Below are positions 45,280 to 57,421 of a stretch of 64,000 nt of DNA, in pieces. Source of the DNA: Camillea tinctor. Taxonomy: Eukaryota > Ascomycota > Sordariomycetes > Xylariales > Xylariaceae. Position 1 is the first letter of the stretch. The number at the start of each line of letters is the position of its first letter. The notes under the pieces are model-generated. The model saw nothing but the letters and a program-made list of their open reading frames with translations, ran no database searches and had not been told where the DNA came from. The position numbers and the translations under genes are program-made. The stretch lies in contig MU394051.1 in NCBI GenBank assembly GCA_022578605.1, positions 124,001 through 188,000 on the forward strand, written 5' to 3'.

Positions 45280-45832
45280 TTAATAACCAGGGGGGTTGAG
45301 TCTCTGGGAAACTCTCGTCCACTTCGGCAGCTCTATTGACCTAGGTTAGCATTATTCTAGGACAAGCCATGATGCATATTTCTTCGAATAACACATACTG
45401 TGAATTCCCTTCCTGTATCGTTTCTGCTTCTGGTCGAACATGGTGTACTTGTCTTTGGGCAACATTTCGGCTTCGGTGGGCATGGTCGCCTTCCACACAT
45501 CAAGCGCTTTCAGTGTCTCGCCTTTCTTCGCAAGGGCCTTGTCTATGGTCGCCACGACGGAGTCAACTGCTCGTAACCGGTGCCGCTGACGGGCTTTCTG
45601 GAATTTAGATAGCCGCCATGGTGTCTTCCTATTAGGGAGGGACATTACAAGTTAGCGAAGAGTTTCCACATTCGGTAGTGGATCGAAGGGCCGGAGATGG
45701 CGCAAGTTGCAGCAGCATTGCCGATACTGGAGAGGGTAAAAGGGAGTAGATTTATTGAGCAATTGGACTGGAATTCACTCACCATAGAAGACCACCCGAA
45801 AGGGCATTCGTGGCCCTGAATGCGCCGAACAT
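45280..45832 (-). CDS. MRPL31: mitochondrial large-subunit ribosomal protein mL60 (MrpL31)
   Basis: Component of the large subunit of the mitochondrial ribosome, found in fungi. Exons on the minus strand: 45832-45783, 45628-45399, 45332-45280 (110 aa). The first join restores the Trp codon in SGGLLWKTPWRLSKFQKARQ. The second intron (66 bp; GTATGT, TCAATAG) is needed because the frame otherwise runs past the conserved KRYRKGIH motif into unrelated residues; with it the protein ends KLPKWTRVSQRLNPPGY, as expected for the family. The protein is small and very basic (Lys/Arg-rich), as usual for this subunit. The central MPTEAEMLPKDKYT motif is also typical. The gene is divergent from TRS20 (502 bp between start codons). 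Confidence 0.92.
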
Positions 45833-46334
45833 TGTGTGTGCGGAAGCGGATGCTCTCTTCCAATGCTAATGGCGCGGCGAATCAATTCGTGATACTTATT
45901 TCGTCAGACTTGGACCAGTAAAAGTTTCGGAGCACGGAACTGTCTCATTCACGCACAAGCCACATTGAATCGAGGCAATACCACCGCCACTATTAATGGC
46001 TGCTAGTGTACAGCAGAATGGAAGGGGGGGTACGCTTACCTAAGGGACCTAAGGTACCCACTAATCAACCTCTTTAGCTCGTGCACCCGTTTAGCCCACC
46101 TTAATAGCGGTCGTAAACCAAATCGCATTATAGATAGATTAAGTCAATCTAGATACCTACATATTCACCACCATATCTCGACACCGATGATAGACAGATG
46201 ACATAACCAACCACGAACCCGATTCCGTCGGTTAAACCCTCTCTCCTTAGAAGCGAGCGAAAACGAAATACGAACCCCCCTAAAAGCAATATATCTACAA
46301 GCAGAGAAGAGAAAGGAAGAAAGCACACCAAACA
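45833..46334. promoter_or_regulatory. divergent promoter region MRPL31 / TRS20
   Basis: 502 bp between outward-facing start codons. It contains CTTACCTAAGGGACCTAAGGTACC (46035-46058) and an AGATTAAGTCAATCTAGAT palindrome-like stretch near 46136. The segment just before the TRS20 ATG is purine-rich. No specific factor site can be claimed. Confidence 0.6.
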
Positions 46335-47024
46335 ATGTCGTACTACTTCGCCATCGTCGGCACGCAAGACAACCCGCTCTTCGAGTACGAGTTCGGCACG
46401 TCGAAGCAAGGAGGCGACGGGCAAGCGCGGTTCGCCGAGCAGGCGCGGCACATGAACCAATTCATCGTGCACAGCAGCCTAGATATCATCGAGGAGGTGC
46501 AGTGGGGGAACGGCCAGATGTGTGTCTTTCTCTCTTGCTATACCTACATCAATACATATCATATCACATTACCGCTCGTATGCAGTTGTATACGTGCTAC
46601 ACCATCCCATGCCCACCCTTCTCCCAGCTACCTACTAACCCCTATCCGTTCCAGGTACCTCAAGTGCGTCGACAAGTTCTTCAACAACTACGTATCGTGC
46701 TTCCTGACGGGCGGGAACGTCAAGTTCCTGCTCCTGCACCAGCCGACCAACAGCGCCGGCCTCCCCGGCAGCGTAGCCTCCTCGGCGGCCTCGTCGCCCT
46801 CGGCAGCGGCGGCAGCGGCGGCGGCGGTGGGCAGCCGGTCCTCGACGTCGATCGGTGCGAACCCGACGAGCCCGCAGACGGAGGAGGCGGTGCGCTCCTT
46901 CATGCTGGAGGTTTACGAGAGCTGGGTCAAGACGCTGATGAGCCCGTTCTACCGGGCCAACATGGAGGTGCGCAGCCCCGTGTTCCGCCAGCGTGTCGCG
47001 GCTGCGGGGAGGAAGTACCTGTGA
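46335..47024 (+). CDS. TRS20: TRAPP complex subunit Trs20 (sedlin)
   Basis: Trs20/sedlin is a longin-fold subunit of the TRAPP complexes, which activate Rab GTPases (Ypt1) in ER-Golgi traffic and autophagy. Exons: 46335-46519 and 46655-47024 (184 aa). The 135-bp intron has a GTGTGT donor, ACTAAC branch site and CAG acceptor, and splits Met62. The start SYYFAIVGTQDNPLFEYEF and the later HMNQFIVHSSLDIIEEVQW, YLKCVDKFFNNYVSCFLTGG and LEVYESWVKTLMSPFY are family hallmarks. A Ser/Ala-rich insertion of about 40 residues, including eight or nine alanines, lies in the loop between VKFLLLHQP and SPQTEEAVRSFM. That loop is short in yeast and human sedlin, and the same region is very GC-rich. Confidence 0.93.
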   Translation: MSYYFAIVGTQDNPLFEYEFGTSKQGGDGQARFAEQARHMNQFIVHSSLDIIEEVQWGNGQMCVFLSCYTYINTYHITLPLVCSCIRATPSHAHPSPSYLLTPIRSRYLKCVDKFFNNYVSCFLTGGNVKFLLLHQPTNSAGLPGSVASSAASSPSAAAAAAAAVGSRSSTSIGANPTSPQTEEAVRSFMLEVYESWVKTLMSPFYRANMEVRSPVFRQRVAAAGRKYL

Positions 47025-47861
47025 TTTTTCATTTGGGAAGGGAGAGAGCGATGGATAGCCAAAAAAGTGATAGGGAAGAGAAGGGACGGGAAGTAATACA
47101 GGATAAGAAAGATATGGTATGGGTAAAGTGAAGGGGGGTGAGAGAAATAAGAAGAGAGAAAAAACTGGAGTGGTAGGAGAGAACCCCCCCCTTAGAAGGG
47201 AATTTATTATGCTTAGACGAGGTAATGGGCTGGGAAAATTCAATTCAGATAAGGCCTATTAGCAAGGTCATCATCCTAGGGGTGTAGAAAGGGGAGAGGG
47301 GGGTAGATGGTGATATTCTAGAGGCAGGGAGGGGCTACGCATTGAATGTGTTCATGACATGTTTACGGAGTTATGGAGTTCATGTCTTAGACACGGCTTG
47401 CTACGATCTGGCTCACCATATACCCATTCAATTTCAAGGATATTTGCATGTTTGTAAACAGGCTAGGCTAAGCGAGACGCGTCGCACGAGACAAGATCAC
47501 AGCATTGGAAAACAGCGCGAGGTTTTTGGTTCATGGTAATGCGTAATGCATTGCATTTATATTCATGGCACAACAGCAGTAGTCTAGTACTAGGGTACTT
47601 CTTCACACGTATGTGAAAGGGGAAAGAGACAGCATTCCACCGCTCTCCTCCAGACGCCTCCGCCTTTATCAACTCAATTCATTCACCCGTGCCTTAGAAC
47701 CAGACAGGAAGAGGAGAAAATAAAGACACGAGCCTCGAATTTGCCCACCAACGCCAGTAAACACCGCAAAGTGTGTATCATGCCAGACCGTATTTGCTCG
47801 TAGTAGTAGTAGAAATCCAGACAAAAACCCAAGTTGATGAAGAAGTTTGGGAGGGGTTGGT
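47025..47861. other. convergent intergenic region (TRS20 / H4)
   Basis: No gene. It holds the 3' flanks of two facing genes. 47025-47330 is purine-rich (GAGAGAAA, GGGGAGAGGGG). The rest is plain sequence with only short open frames. Confidence 0.6.
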
Positions 47862-48472
<611 letters not shown>

Positions 48473-49737
48473 CTTGAATGAGGTTGAGGGATGAAGTAGA
48501 TGTGTTTTGGTGATGGAAATTGATGGATGACGTTGATGTCAAATGGGTATAATGCACGATGATTGATGTATTGGTCAGGAAGAGGGAAAAAAGAAGAGGC
48601 AGAAGAACGGGGGAGAGGGGGGTCTGGTTTTTATGCCGTTTGGGGAGGGAATTGGCTGATTGTACCGAAGTGAATGACCTGGGAAACTAAAAAATGCGTA
48701 AATTCGTTTCGACCAATCAAAAAATCGGAAACCAATTGCTGATTTTCTGTTCAGTTTGGGGCTGATTTGGAGCATTGATCTCACCTGCTAAACTACGCTA
48801 ATTTTGGGGGGTGATTTGGTTTTTTTTTTTTGTTCTTTTTAGCCCGGCAAACCAACAAGGGGGGAGTGGGGACTGCCGTTCCCGATTATGTGGTCTGTGC
48901 ACATAGAACCGCGGACAAGACACGGTTTGCACACCCGGTCGGTGTATCCACCAATAAACAATAACTACAAGGAACATACCTCACTTTCCACATGATTAAT
49001 ATAGAGAACATGCACATAGGTATGTGTCCAAATAGTTTACATGCTACGTACGTGATACATATATTTTTAGAATATGAGGATATATCCAGGCATAAATATA
49101 TTCATACGCTATAGACATATTACTGGTACATACATGGAAACATGGGTTATATATAATATAAGTCTTCTATGTCCGCTGAGCAGCAAGCTCCTTACCTTAA
49201 CCGACTTCTCTACGATCATACTTTTATCAGGTAGGTAGATATGATTTAAGAGTCGTTAAATACAATGCAATGCGCAGCATTATAGAGCCAGAGGCATTAT
49301 GTTATAGTAAAGTTCATCGTGTCCTCAGACATTGTGTATTATGCAGCGCATCCCTAATTGCTCGTCTAGGCCACTCGAGATGGGTCCATACACGAGCTCA
49401 TACTTATACACTTTTTCCGCATGCAATACCTTTGCTACCTATACACAAAACACCGATTTCCTAATGATTTGGCAAATGCCAATAAGTCCTCGTGGTATCC
49501 CTTAACGCCAATGCCAATGCTGTGACAAGTTAGGCAATGCTCGACAGCAAGCAAGCAAGCCCATACTGTGGTTTCCTACACCCTGTAATCAAGTCCCACC
49601 AACATACTCAACGCTAGTCGTGTCAAAGGCTACACTTATCCTAGCCTAGACCGCTCACCATGTCGTAGTCATGACAATGCAATCCCTTTCTTACTGAAGC
49701 GCAAACACAGTTTTTTTTTCCCTTATCATATCTAATA
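48473..49737. other. intergenic region, H4 promoter and CDC27 3' flank
   Basis: 48473-48800 is the H4 promoter and leader (see separate entry). 48800-49737 is AT-rich without genes. It has repeated short words such as ACATAGGTATG and CATACA in 48900-49150. Confidence 0.6.
48651..48736. promoter_or_regulatory. cluster of CCAAT boxes upstream of histone H4
   Basis: Three CCAAT pentamers lie upstream of the minus-strand H4 start: ATTGG at 48651-48655, and CCAAT at 48713-48717 and 48732-48736, about 180-265 bp from the ATG. CCAAT boxes bind the Hap/CBC complex and are common in fungal histone and housekeeping promoters. Presence is seen; function is inferred. Confidence 0.5.
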
Positions 49738-52273
49738 TCATGCCATCATGGAATCGTCAAAGCTGTCTTCATCTTCGAGGCTTTCAATAGCCTCTTTGAT
49801 CTGTTGGCTTGCCTAGTATTGAATCCGTTAGCAAGTATTATCTATAGTGAGAGGTAGAAAGGGTAGAACAAACCTTGGGATCCAAGTTCAGCGCAATCGT
49901 GAAGTGTCGGACAGCGGAGCTCTTATCGTTCAAGGTCTTATATAGCTTCCCTAGAAGGAAGTGAACAGTCGCCTCATCGGGGGCAAGATTCTTCAAGATC
50001 TCGAGTTCCTTCTGAGCCGCGTCGAGTTGGTTGAGGGCTAAGAGCGCCCTAGCTTTCTTGTATCGTGTCTGAGCAGCATGGGGGGCGAGCTCGGTAGCTT
50101 TACTGAAATATTGCAATGCTTGTACAATTTGCCGCTGCTTTTCTAACACATTGCCAATACAGCATATTAAGACCGCATTGGTAGGGTTGATAACGGATGC
50201 CGAATGGAAGTGGGTATACGCCTTGTCATAACTGCCAAGTTTTTCATAGACCCGGCCAATACCATAGTACGCATTGTAATGGCGTCGGTCTGCCGAGATA
50301 GCTTGGCGATATGCTGTAAGTGCCTTCTCATACTCCTCGTTCGCTACATGTTCGTGGCCTTGGAGTGTAAACGCATAAGCGAACTTGGGATTCAGCTGGG
50401 TTGCTCGCTTGAAACACCGTAGTGCTTGCTCATGATCTCGGGCAAGCGACCAAGCATTGCCGAGCGCACACCATGCCTGAGGGGAATGCCACGACGAGTC
50501 AACGAGCTCGTGAGCAAGGAAAGATAAGTCGGTTTCTCTCTTGAGGAACCACAAAATAGTAGAGTAGACTTCCATGTCTTCCAGACGGGTCGGGGCGAGA
50601 ATCCGCAACCGCCGATAGTATGTCTCGGCCTCCTTGTAATTTGCCTGTTCATAATATGCCCTCCCTAATTGTGATAATACCCAAGGGGTTTCTTGGTGCG
50701 TACGGGGTAATGAAGTATAGGCGGCCAACGCATCAGCGGCCTGATATTGCGACAAGGCAAAATACCCCGAGCCGAATTTCTTTAAAAGCTCGAGTATGAA
50801 CTTGAGCGCTTCTTCCACCTTTGCAGAATCTGGTTCCACCGGTTTGGATATCGGGGGCTGAGGGGGATTCTCCTTGGCTCGCGGAGCCTCAGCCTGATCC
50901 ACATCCATGCAATTCTCCTCCAAGGGTTTCCGGTTTCCACTAACAACCCTGCCAACACTGGCACCGCTTGAATTCGGCCGCATCATACGTGATATCGGGG
51001 GCCTAGCCTTCTTCAGTTCCCGCGTGGCCGCGGCTCCAACAGTAGATGCATTCGAGCTATTCTTCGAATTGGCACCTCTAAACATATTTATCCTTGCACT
51101 CCTCCTCTTCGGGGCTCCTGGTTCTTCTGGTTGCTGTCGCTGCTGAACAGGGTAACCGGACACCGTCCTCTTCCTTTCAACTCCTGACGCGACCGATGCA
51201 GAAGGTCGAATGAACGTTGGGTTAGCTTCCGGTAGTTGTTCTTCCTGAGATTTCTCCTGCATCTTCAACGTTCTTTTCGTACCCAACCGATACCCCATCT
51301 TAGGGGGGGCATCCGTCAGACCGGACTCAGCGGGTTGGGCATTTCGTGTCTTCCGATTTGGGGCCTGTGGAGGCTCCGGTTGGAAACCTAGCCGGGGGAT
51401 GTTCGTGTCGATATTTGTTGAGGTTGGCGTCTCAATTGTATCGGAGCTGGGATCCACGGGAGCCGCCATCTTAGAGCGAGCCGCATGGATTTTCGACATA
51501 AAATCATTTTCACCAGATCCCATAGACAGGTAGTTGTTACCAAGGAGCACCTCACTTGCTGCTGTAGATCGTTGGGAATCAAATGGATCCACCGCATCGA
51601 ATATGGCAGCCCGAATGGCTGGCTTCTTGACGACTGGCTCCATCGGGTTCATCGCACTGCTGTCCTTCTGCTCTGACAGTATCCCGCTTGGTTGATCATA
51701 ACTCAGTCCGTCCAGCAGGGTCTCATTTAGCTTGAAGATATTGGATGTTCTGACATTGACCCCCATGTCACACAGGGCGGTGAAAGCGTCCCACATAAAG
51801 GGGTTCATCTTCAAGGCATCCTCGAAATAGAGTATTGCCTTTTTCTTGTCCTCGTAGACCCGGTATAGTTTCCCAAGCAAGCACGAGACACTCGCCGTGT
51901 CCGGGCCCTGGGCTCGACTTGTAGCGCCATGCTTCCCAAAGCTATTTTTATGTGACCATAGGCCTTTTGACTTCTCTAGAGCCGTGATGCCGTCTTTGTA
52001 TCGTTCGATAATCAGACATGTTTGCGCGAAGAGATAGGCGCAGCCAAGATGAGTCCCACGATACCCAGCACCTTTGCTAATCTCGTAGGCAGATCTGTAA
52101 TCACCGAGCCGGAAGTGACAGGTCGCTAGGAGGTACGCCGATTCGCTCGAGCGGGGATCGTGGGCAGCTAATCTCTCAGCAAAGAATAAAGCACTGTCGT
52201 GGGAGAGGTTGTCGAGGTGGTAATAGACAATTTGTCTTAACTGGCCTGTGATGGCCACATTGGTAGGTGCCAT
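49738..52273 (-). CDS. CDC27: anaphase-promoting complex subunit 3 (Cdc27 / BimA)
   Basis: Cdc27 (BimA in Aspergillus, Nuc2 in fission yeast) is a TPR scaffold of the APC/C ubiquitin ligase that drives mitotic exit and binds activators. Exons on the minus strand: 52273-49874 and 49812-49738 (824 aa). The 61-bp intron (GTTTGT donor, ACTAG acceptor) adds the C-terminal ASQQIKEAIESLEDEDSFDD acidic tail. An N-terminal TPR dimerisation module covers about 1-190 (VYYHLDNLSHDSALFFAERL, LLGKLYRVYEDKKKAILYFE). A disordered Ser/Pro-rich linker follows (about 210-480). At least seven TPRs cover about 490-800 (for example ALGNAWSLARDHEQALRCFK, GIGRVYEKLGSYDKAYTHFH, LLGKLYKTLNDKSSAVRHFT). Length compares well with BimA (about 800 aa). 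The gene is divergent from SND2. Confidence 0.95.
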
Positions 52274-53835
52274 AGCGATGGCGAGTGAAGGGAGAAAGAC
52301 AATGGAAGGATGGGTATTTCACAATCGATACTATTGTCGTATGGCCATGTGGGTCACCTCAAGAGCCAACGCTGCAGCTCCGGTTGCGCACTTCTTTCAA
52401 AGAGAGAAAGTCGGAGAACGAAGACTGCGCCTTAGCCTACGGCTGACGTAGTCACAGAAACAATACAGGAGCCAGATAATAGAGGGAGGGGAGGGGAGAG
52501 AGCGAGAGTGAAAGATAACACAAGTCTAGGCTGGATACCTGGGGGAGAAGGACGACGAACAATGGAGCGGGCGTCGATGACAAATTATGATTATAGTGGA
52601 TTTATCGGGAATATCCAACGTGGTGAACAACTACTTGTAGGGAACAGGCGGTGTTCGATGAAGTGAAGAAGAGTGGAAATAGGTATCGATTAAATGCTGA
52701 TTGTCTCGGACGAGCATGTCTGGATAGAACCTATCGAATTGTCGAAGATGATGGGCGAAAGGTACAAGTTAGAAGACAGCGTCGGAGTATATCTTATGGG
52801 CCCATGGCAAAAGACAGTCGGGATACGGTTTGGCGAGTTATGGTTAATGGTATGTGAATATGTTCGGAATAGTTGTAGTTGTAGTTGTAGTTGTAGAGTC
52901 GAGTTGGATGATGGAGATTGAAGGCTATTGTCTGTCTCGGTCGTCTCCAGCAAGGTTGTCCGGCTTCCCGATCCGTAGCAACTGGGTGCCACTCGGGCAA
53001 TACCATCAAAATGGTAACGAACCTTTTTTTTTCTTAACTTCGAAAAAGTCGTTGGTCTGTGGTGGAAATGGGCAAATAGTGTTTCTGACTTTCTCTTCAG
53101 TCCCAGTCAAAGCTTCCCTTCGCGAACAATTTGGTGTGTTGTGGTGGAGAGAACAAGTCCAGGGTGTGATTGGTTAAGCGCCTCTACTTTTTTGACCTGA
53201 GCCACCTGGCATAGCAACAGCAGGCGCTAAAAAAGGAGCCAGCCAACCCACGCCACCCCTTTTTGAGTTTAGAGTTGCCAGTGCCTTCCAGCCTTCCGCT
53301 GACACCGGAAAGCGAAATTCACAAGTTCCCAGCCTCAATTCAATTATGATTTCCTTACCTCAGCCACAACCTCATCCAGCAACCCACCTGCAGGTATCCC
53401 GCCTGGGCAGGAACCTGTCCCATTTTTCTTTTATCAGTTGTAAGTACCAAAGTACCTTTGCAGTCAGCTTAAGTTACACATACACTATAACTACAATGTA
53501 CATGTCCATATTTCTATCAATTTTAAGACACGTACCCTTAATTGAATTTAACTAACCTAATTGTATGTTGATAGACTCCCGCTCTACCTTTTTTTGTCCC
53601 ATCTTCTTCCACCATAAGTAGTAGTACTACCTGACCTACCCTACCTACTAGCTAAATATTTCATTGGAAAGCCATAACACCCCAGGACGGTTTCATTAAA
53701 GGTTATTATCTCTCAAGCCACAATCAACCAAGGACACCACTCCCGAACTACATAAAGAACCAACCTTACGCTGACTGGTTATCCTTTATTTTTATTTTTT
53801 TTCTACCAATCTTGAACTCGAGGCTATATACCACC
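52274..53835. promoter_or_regulatory. divergent region CDC27 / SND2
   Basis: 1,562 bp between outward-facing start codons, holding both promoters. It contains a GTAGTT hexamer repeat (about 52873-52897). Open frames there (52651-52921, 53346-53555) lack features. ACCTACC tracts lie near 53634-53650. The last 100 bp before SND2 are T-rich. Confidence 0.55.
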
Positions 53836-54321
53836 ATGGCACAAAAAGCTCGCAAGGAAACGGCAAAGGCCAACGCAGCAGCTCTAAAAAACCTCCACGT
53901 TGGCATGTTCGTTGTCAACACGGCTTTTGTTTTGTCCCATCTACTATTCAGAAAGCGCTCTCTGCTGCTTTATGTCCTTCTCTCGGTGCCCAGCTTCATC
54001 TGCGAATATGTTTTGGAGTCATCCGGTCGACCCAAGTATGACCCAAACACTAAAGCCCTGAAAAGTGCAGGCGAAGACCTTTCCGCCCCGGGTCTCACTG
54101 ACTACATGTTTGATGTCATCTGGGTCACTTGGGCATCTGTGGTCCTCGTTATATTCTTCGGCAACTGGGCATGGCTTCTATGGGCTGTCGTGCCCGCCTA
54201 TGGTGCTTATAAGGGGTATGGTCTTTTAGGCGCGGCTCGCGGAATGGCAGCTATGCAACAACCGCAGCCAGGTGCTGCAGCACCTGCAGCTGGAAATCGG
54301 AAGCAGAGGAGGGCAGCTTAG
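53836..54321 (+). CDS. SND2: SRP-independent targeting protein Snd2 (TMEM208 family)
   Basis: Snd2 is an ER membrane protein that helps target proteins, especially those with a central or C-terminal membrane span, to the translocon independently of SRP. Intronless, 161 aa. The ATG at 53836 has a good context (CCACCATGG). The N-terminus AQKARKETAKANAAALKNLH is the conserved basic start. Membrane spans lie at about 22-40 (VGMFVVNTAFVLSHLLF), 44-62 (LLLYVLLSVPSFICEYVL) and a long pair at about 99-135 (VIWVTWASVVLVIFFGNWAW). The EYVLESSGRPKYD motif after the second span is a family feature. The C-terminus is polar with NRKQRRAA, like the KRQRR end of TMEM208. It converges with the DUF3605 gene, 97 bp between stops. 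Confidence 0.92.
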   Translation: MAQKARKETAKANAAALKNLHVGMFVVNTAFVLSHLLFRKRSLLLYVLLSVPSFICEYVLESSGRPKYDPNTKALKSAGEDLSAPGLTDYMFDVIWVTWASVVLVIFFGNWAWLLWAVVPAYGAYKGYGLLGAARGMAAMQQPQPGAAAPAAGNRKQRRAA

Positions 54322-54418
54322 GCGCAATTTCTTGATTGAGTCTTGCAATACAGCAGAAGATGGATAGAAAGACCTTGCCGTGTCAAATAGAAAGGTTCTG
54401 CATTTAAGAGGAACCACT

Positions 54419-55361
54419 TCAGTTCCGCAGTCTGTGACACTCCAGTTCTTTAGTCCACTCATTGAGGACATCTTGCTCGACGTCCTTCACCATCACATGA
54501 ATATGCTCTAAAGACCTTACGCTCTGCAACGCAACCCAATTTTTGAACCACAGCACCCTGCTACCCCCGTCCGGACCCAGCCTATCAGCGAAGAATTTCT
54601 TCACAAAGTCCTCGACAGTCCGGCGGCTTCCGGGTGTCATATCCCCCGTCTCAGGGTCCGTCTCGATAATGGTTCTTGACCAAACCACAATGTGGGTAAT
54701 GTCCGTTGTCAGCCCATAGGGCCAGTCGTTGATCAAGACGCAATAATCAGAAGGGTCATCAAATGGGGTCTTAGAAGAGGGTGTGAAGGGTGGAGAACCC
54801 CAGGTTTTTGGCAGTCGATGAATCAACAGATAGTTTGTCATGGATCCATACTTTGCTTTGGTCTCAGCTGTCCATCCCATGTACCGTCGCAAATCAGAGG
54901 GCTTCCGTTTGAGAACCGACAGATTATTTTCGGCTAGAGATTCGTGTTATTAATTAATGTCAAAACCTTGCACGACTAACTCAGGATATGAAAGTGATGA
55001 TCAGAAAGCCTTACCAATGATCTTCTTTACTAAAGCACCAATTGTCAGTATCCCATGTCCAAATAAGTAAGGGGGGAGGAGGAGGAGAGGAAGATAAAGA
55101 TTTAAATAAGAAGTTCTTAGGACTTAGCCAGTTGAAATGGGGGTCAACCGTCTTTGACAATCACATGCTTGAGATGGTATAACCTTGGAGAAGGGGGAAT
55201 GGGGGAGGGGGAAGGGTGTGGTTATAGCTCAAGAAAAACCTACGATCTTCCCAGTCGTGATATTTAAACTCCTCGTCTGTCAGGGACAGAACCCATTTAT
55301 CCACTTCTGTCAAGGGAAAAGGTGCGTCCTCGGGAGACACAATAACCGGGGTGTTCTCCAT
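54419..55361 (-). CDS. DUF3605 protein (GIG1-like, GlcNAc-induced family)
   Basis: Exons on the minus strand: 55361-55244, 55029-55015, 54933-54419 (215 aa). The second exon is just 15 nt and supplies LKKII between DDEEFKYHDWED and AENNLSVLKRKPSD. Splice sites on both sides are good (TTTAG acceptor with CTGAC branch site, GTAAGG donor), and the assembled WEDLKKIIAENNLSVLKR matches the family pattern. The rest reads LRRYMGWTAETKAKYGSMTN, LLIHRLPKTWG, YCVLINDWPYGLTTDITHIV and the helical end of DUF3605. This family includes Candida albicans Gig1, induced by N-acetylglucosamine. The biochemical activity is unknown. No signal or membrane segment is visible. The gene is divergent from CBR1. Confidence 0.85.
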
Positions 55362-56297
55362 TGTCCTGCTTACGTATATGATAATAAGTAGCTACCTACC
55401 TAGGTAGATAGCTCTAGCTGTGATGTAATAGTAGCTCTAGTGTATAATTAAGGAGCAAAGGTTGCGGTTTAAAAGACATGTATGAAACGACTGGGTTGTA
55501 ATTATCGATACATTACACTCATGGCATACATATAACCTAAGTGAATATATAAAGTAGAATAAAATAAAATATAAAGTAAAAAGCCGGATTATACACACTG
55601 CTGGCTCGGCTTATGCACAAATCGATATATCTCCTTTTTTTTTTCTGTTAGTCGTAACCTTTAGAGAGATAGATGGTGGATGGGTGGATATGCCTGTGTA
55701 AGCACAACGTGTTATTAGGTTGGGTTGAGTTGAGAAACAAGCCTCACCCGTCCCTGTCAATTCTTACATACCTCCAGGTAAACCCATATTTTAACCTAGG
55801 TAGGGGACTGTCAGCCTGTATTAAGCTTATCAAGCCACAGATCCCCCCACTAAAAAATAAACCGATGTGGAGTCGTGGAACATGGGTTGAGGGAATCGAT
55901 AAATCGGTTGAGAATTTCTTAGAAATTCTTATCCACACAAGTGGCTTTACCATGCGATTTTCTTCCTCCGGATTCGCTCTACCCGTCGCTGGGCTTCTTC
56001 AGCAACTTACGATACCCCGACTTTTCCCTTAAACCTAGGAGATTGCTCGGAGTTTTCCCTTCGGCCCAAATAGCTTTTGTCTCCTAAGAATACCTCCTAG
56101 TATTTCAAAGCCGACAGACTCCTCAATTGCTTGCTGTCTTCGCTTTCGTCGGCATCTCCTCAGGCTCGGGATCAGGTTCTGCTACACCCAGCAAAATCAA
56201 CAAGAGCTTGCACTCCCTCGTTGCAATTGACCCCCGAAATATTGTCCTCTCCTATCCTCTCCTATAGGCCACTTGTCTTACGTGGCCACATTGCAAA
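55362..56297. promoter_or_regulatory. divergent region DUF3605 / CBR1
   Basis: 936 bp between outward-facing start codons. It contains CTACCTACCTAGGTAGATAG (55392-55411) and CCTAGGTAGGGG (55795-55806). A small plus-strand open frame (55673-56032) has no supporting features. No specific factor site can be claimed. Confidence 0.55.

Positions 56298-57421
<1,124 letters not shown>

Noticed and set aside
46635..47243. 202-codon antisense frame over TRS20 exon 2
   Set aside because: Arg-rich shadow of GC-rich coding sequence.
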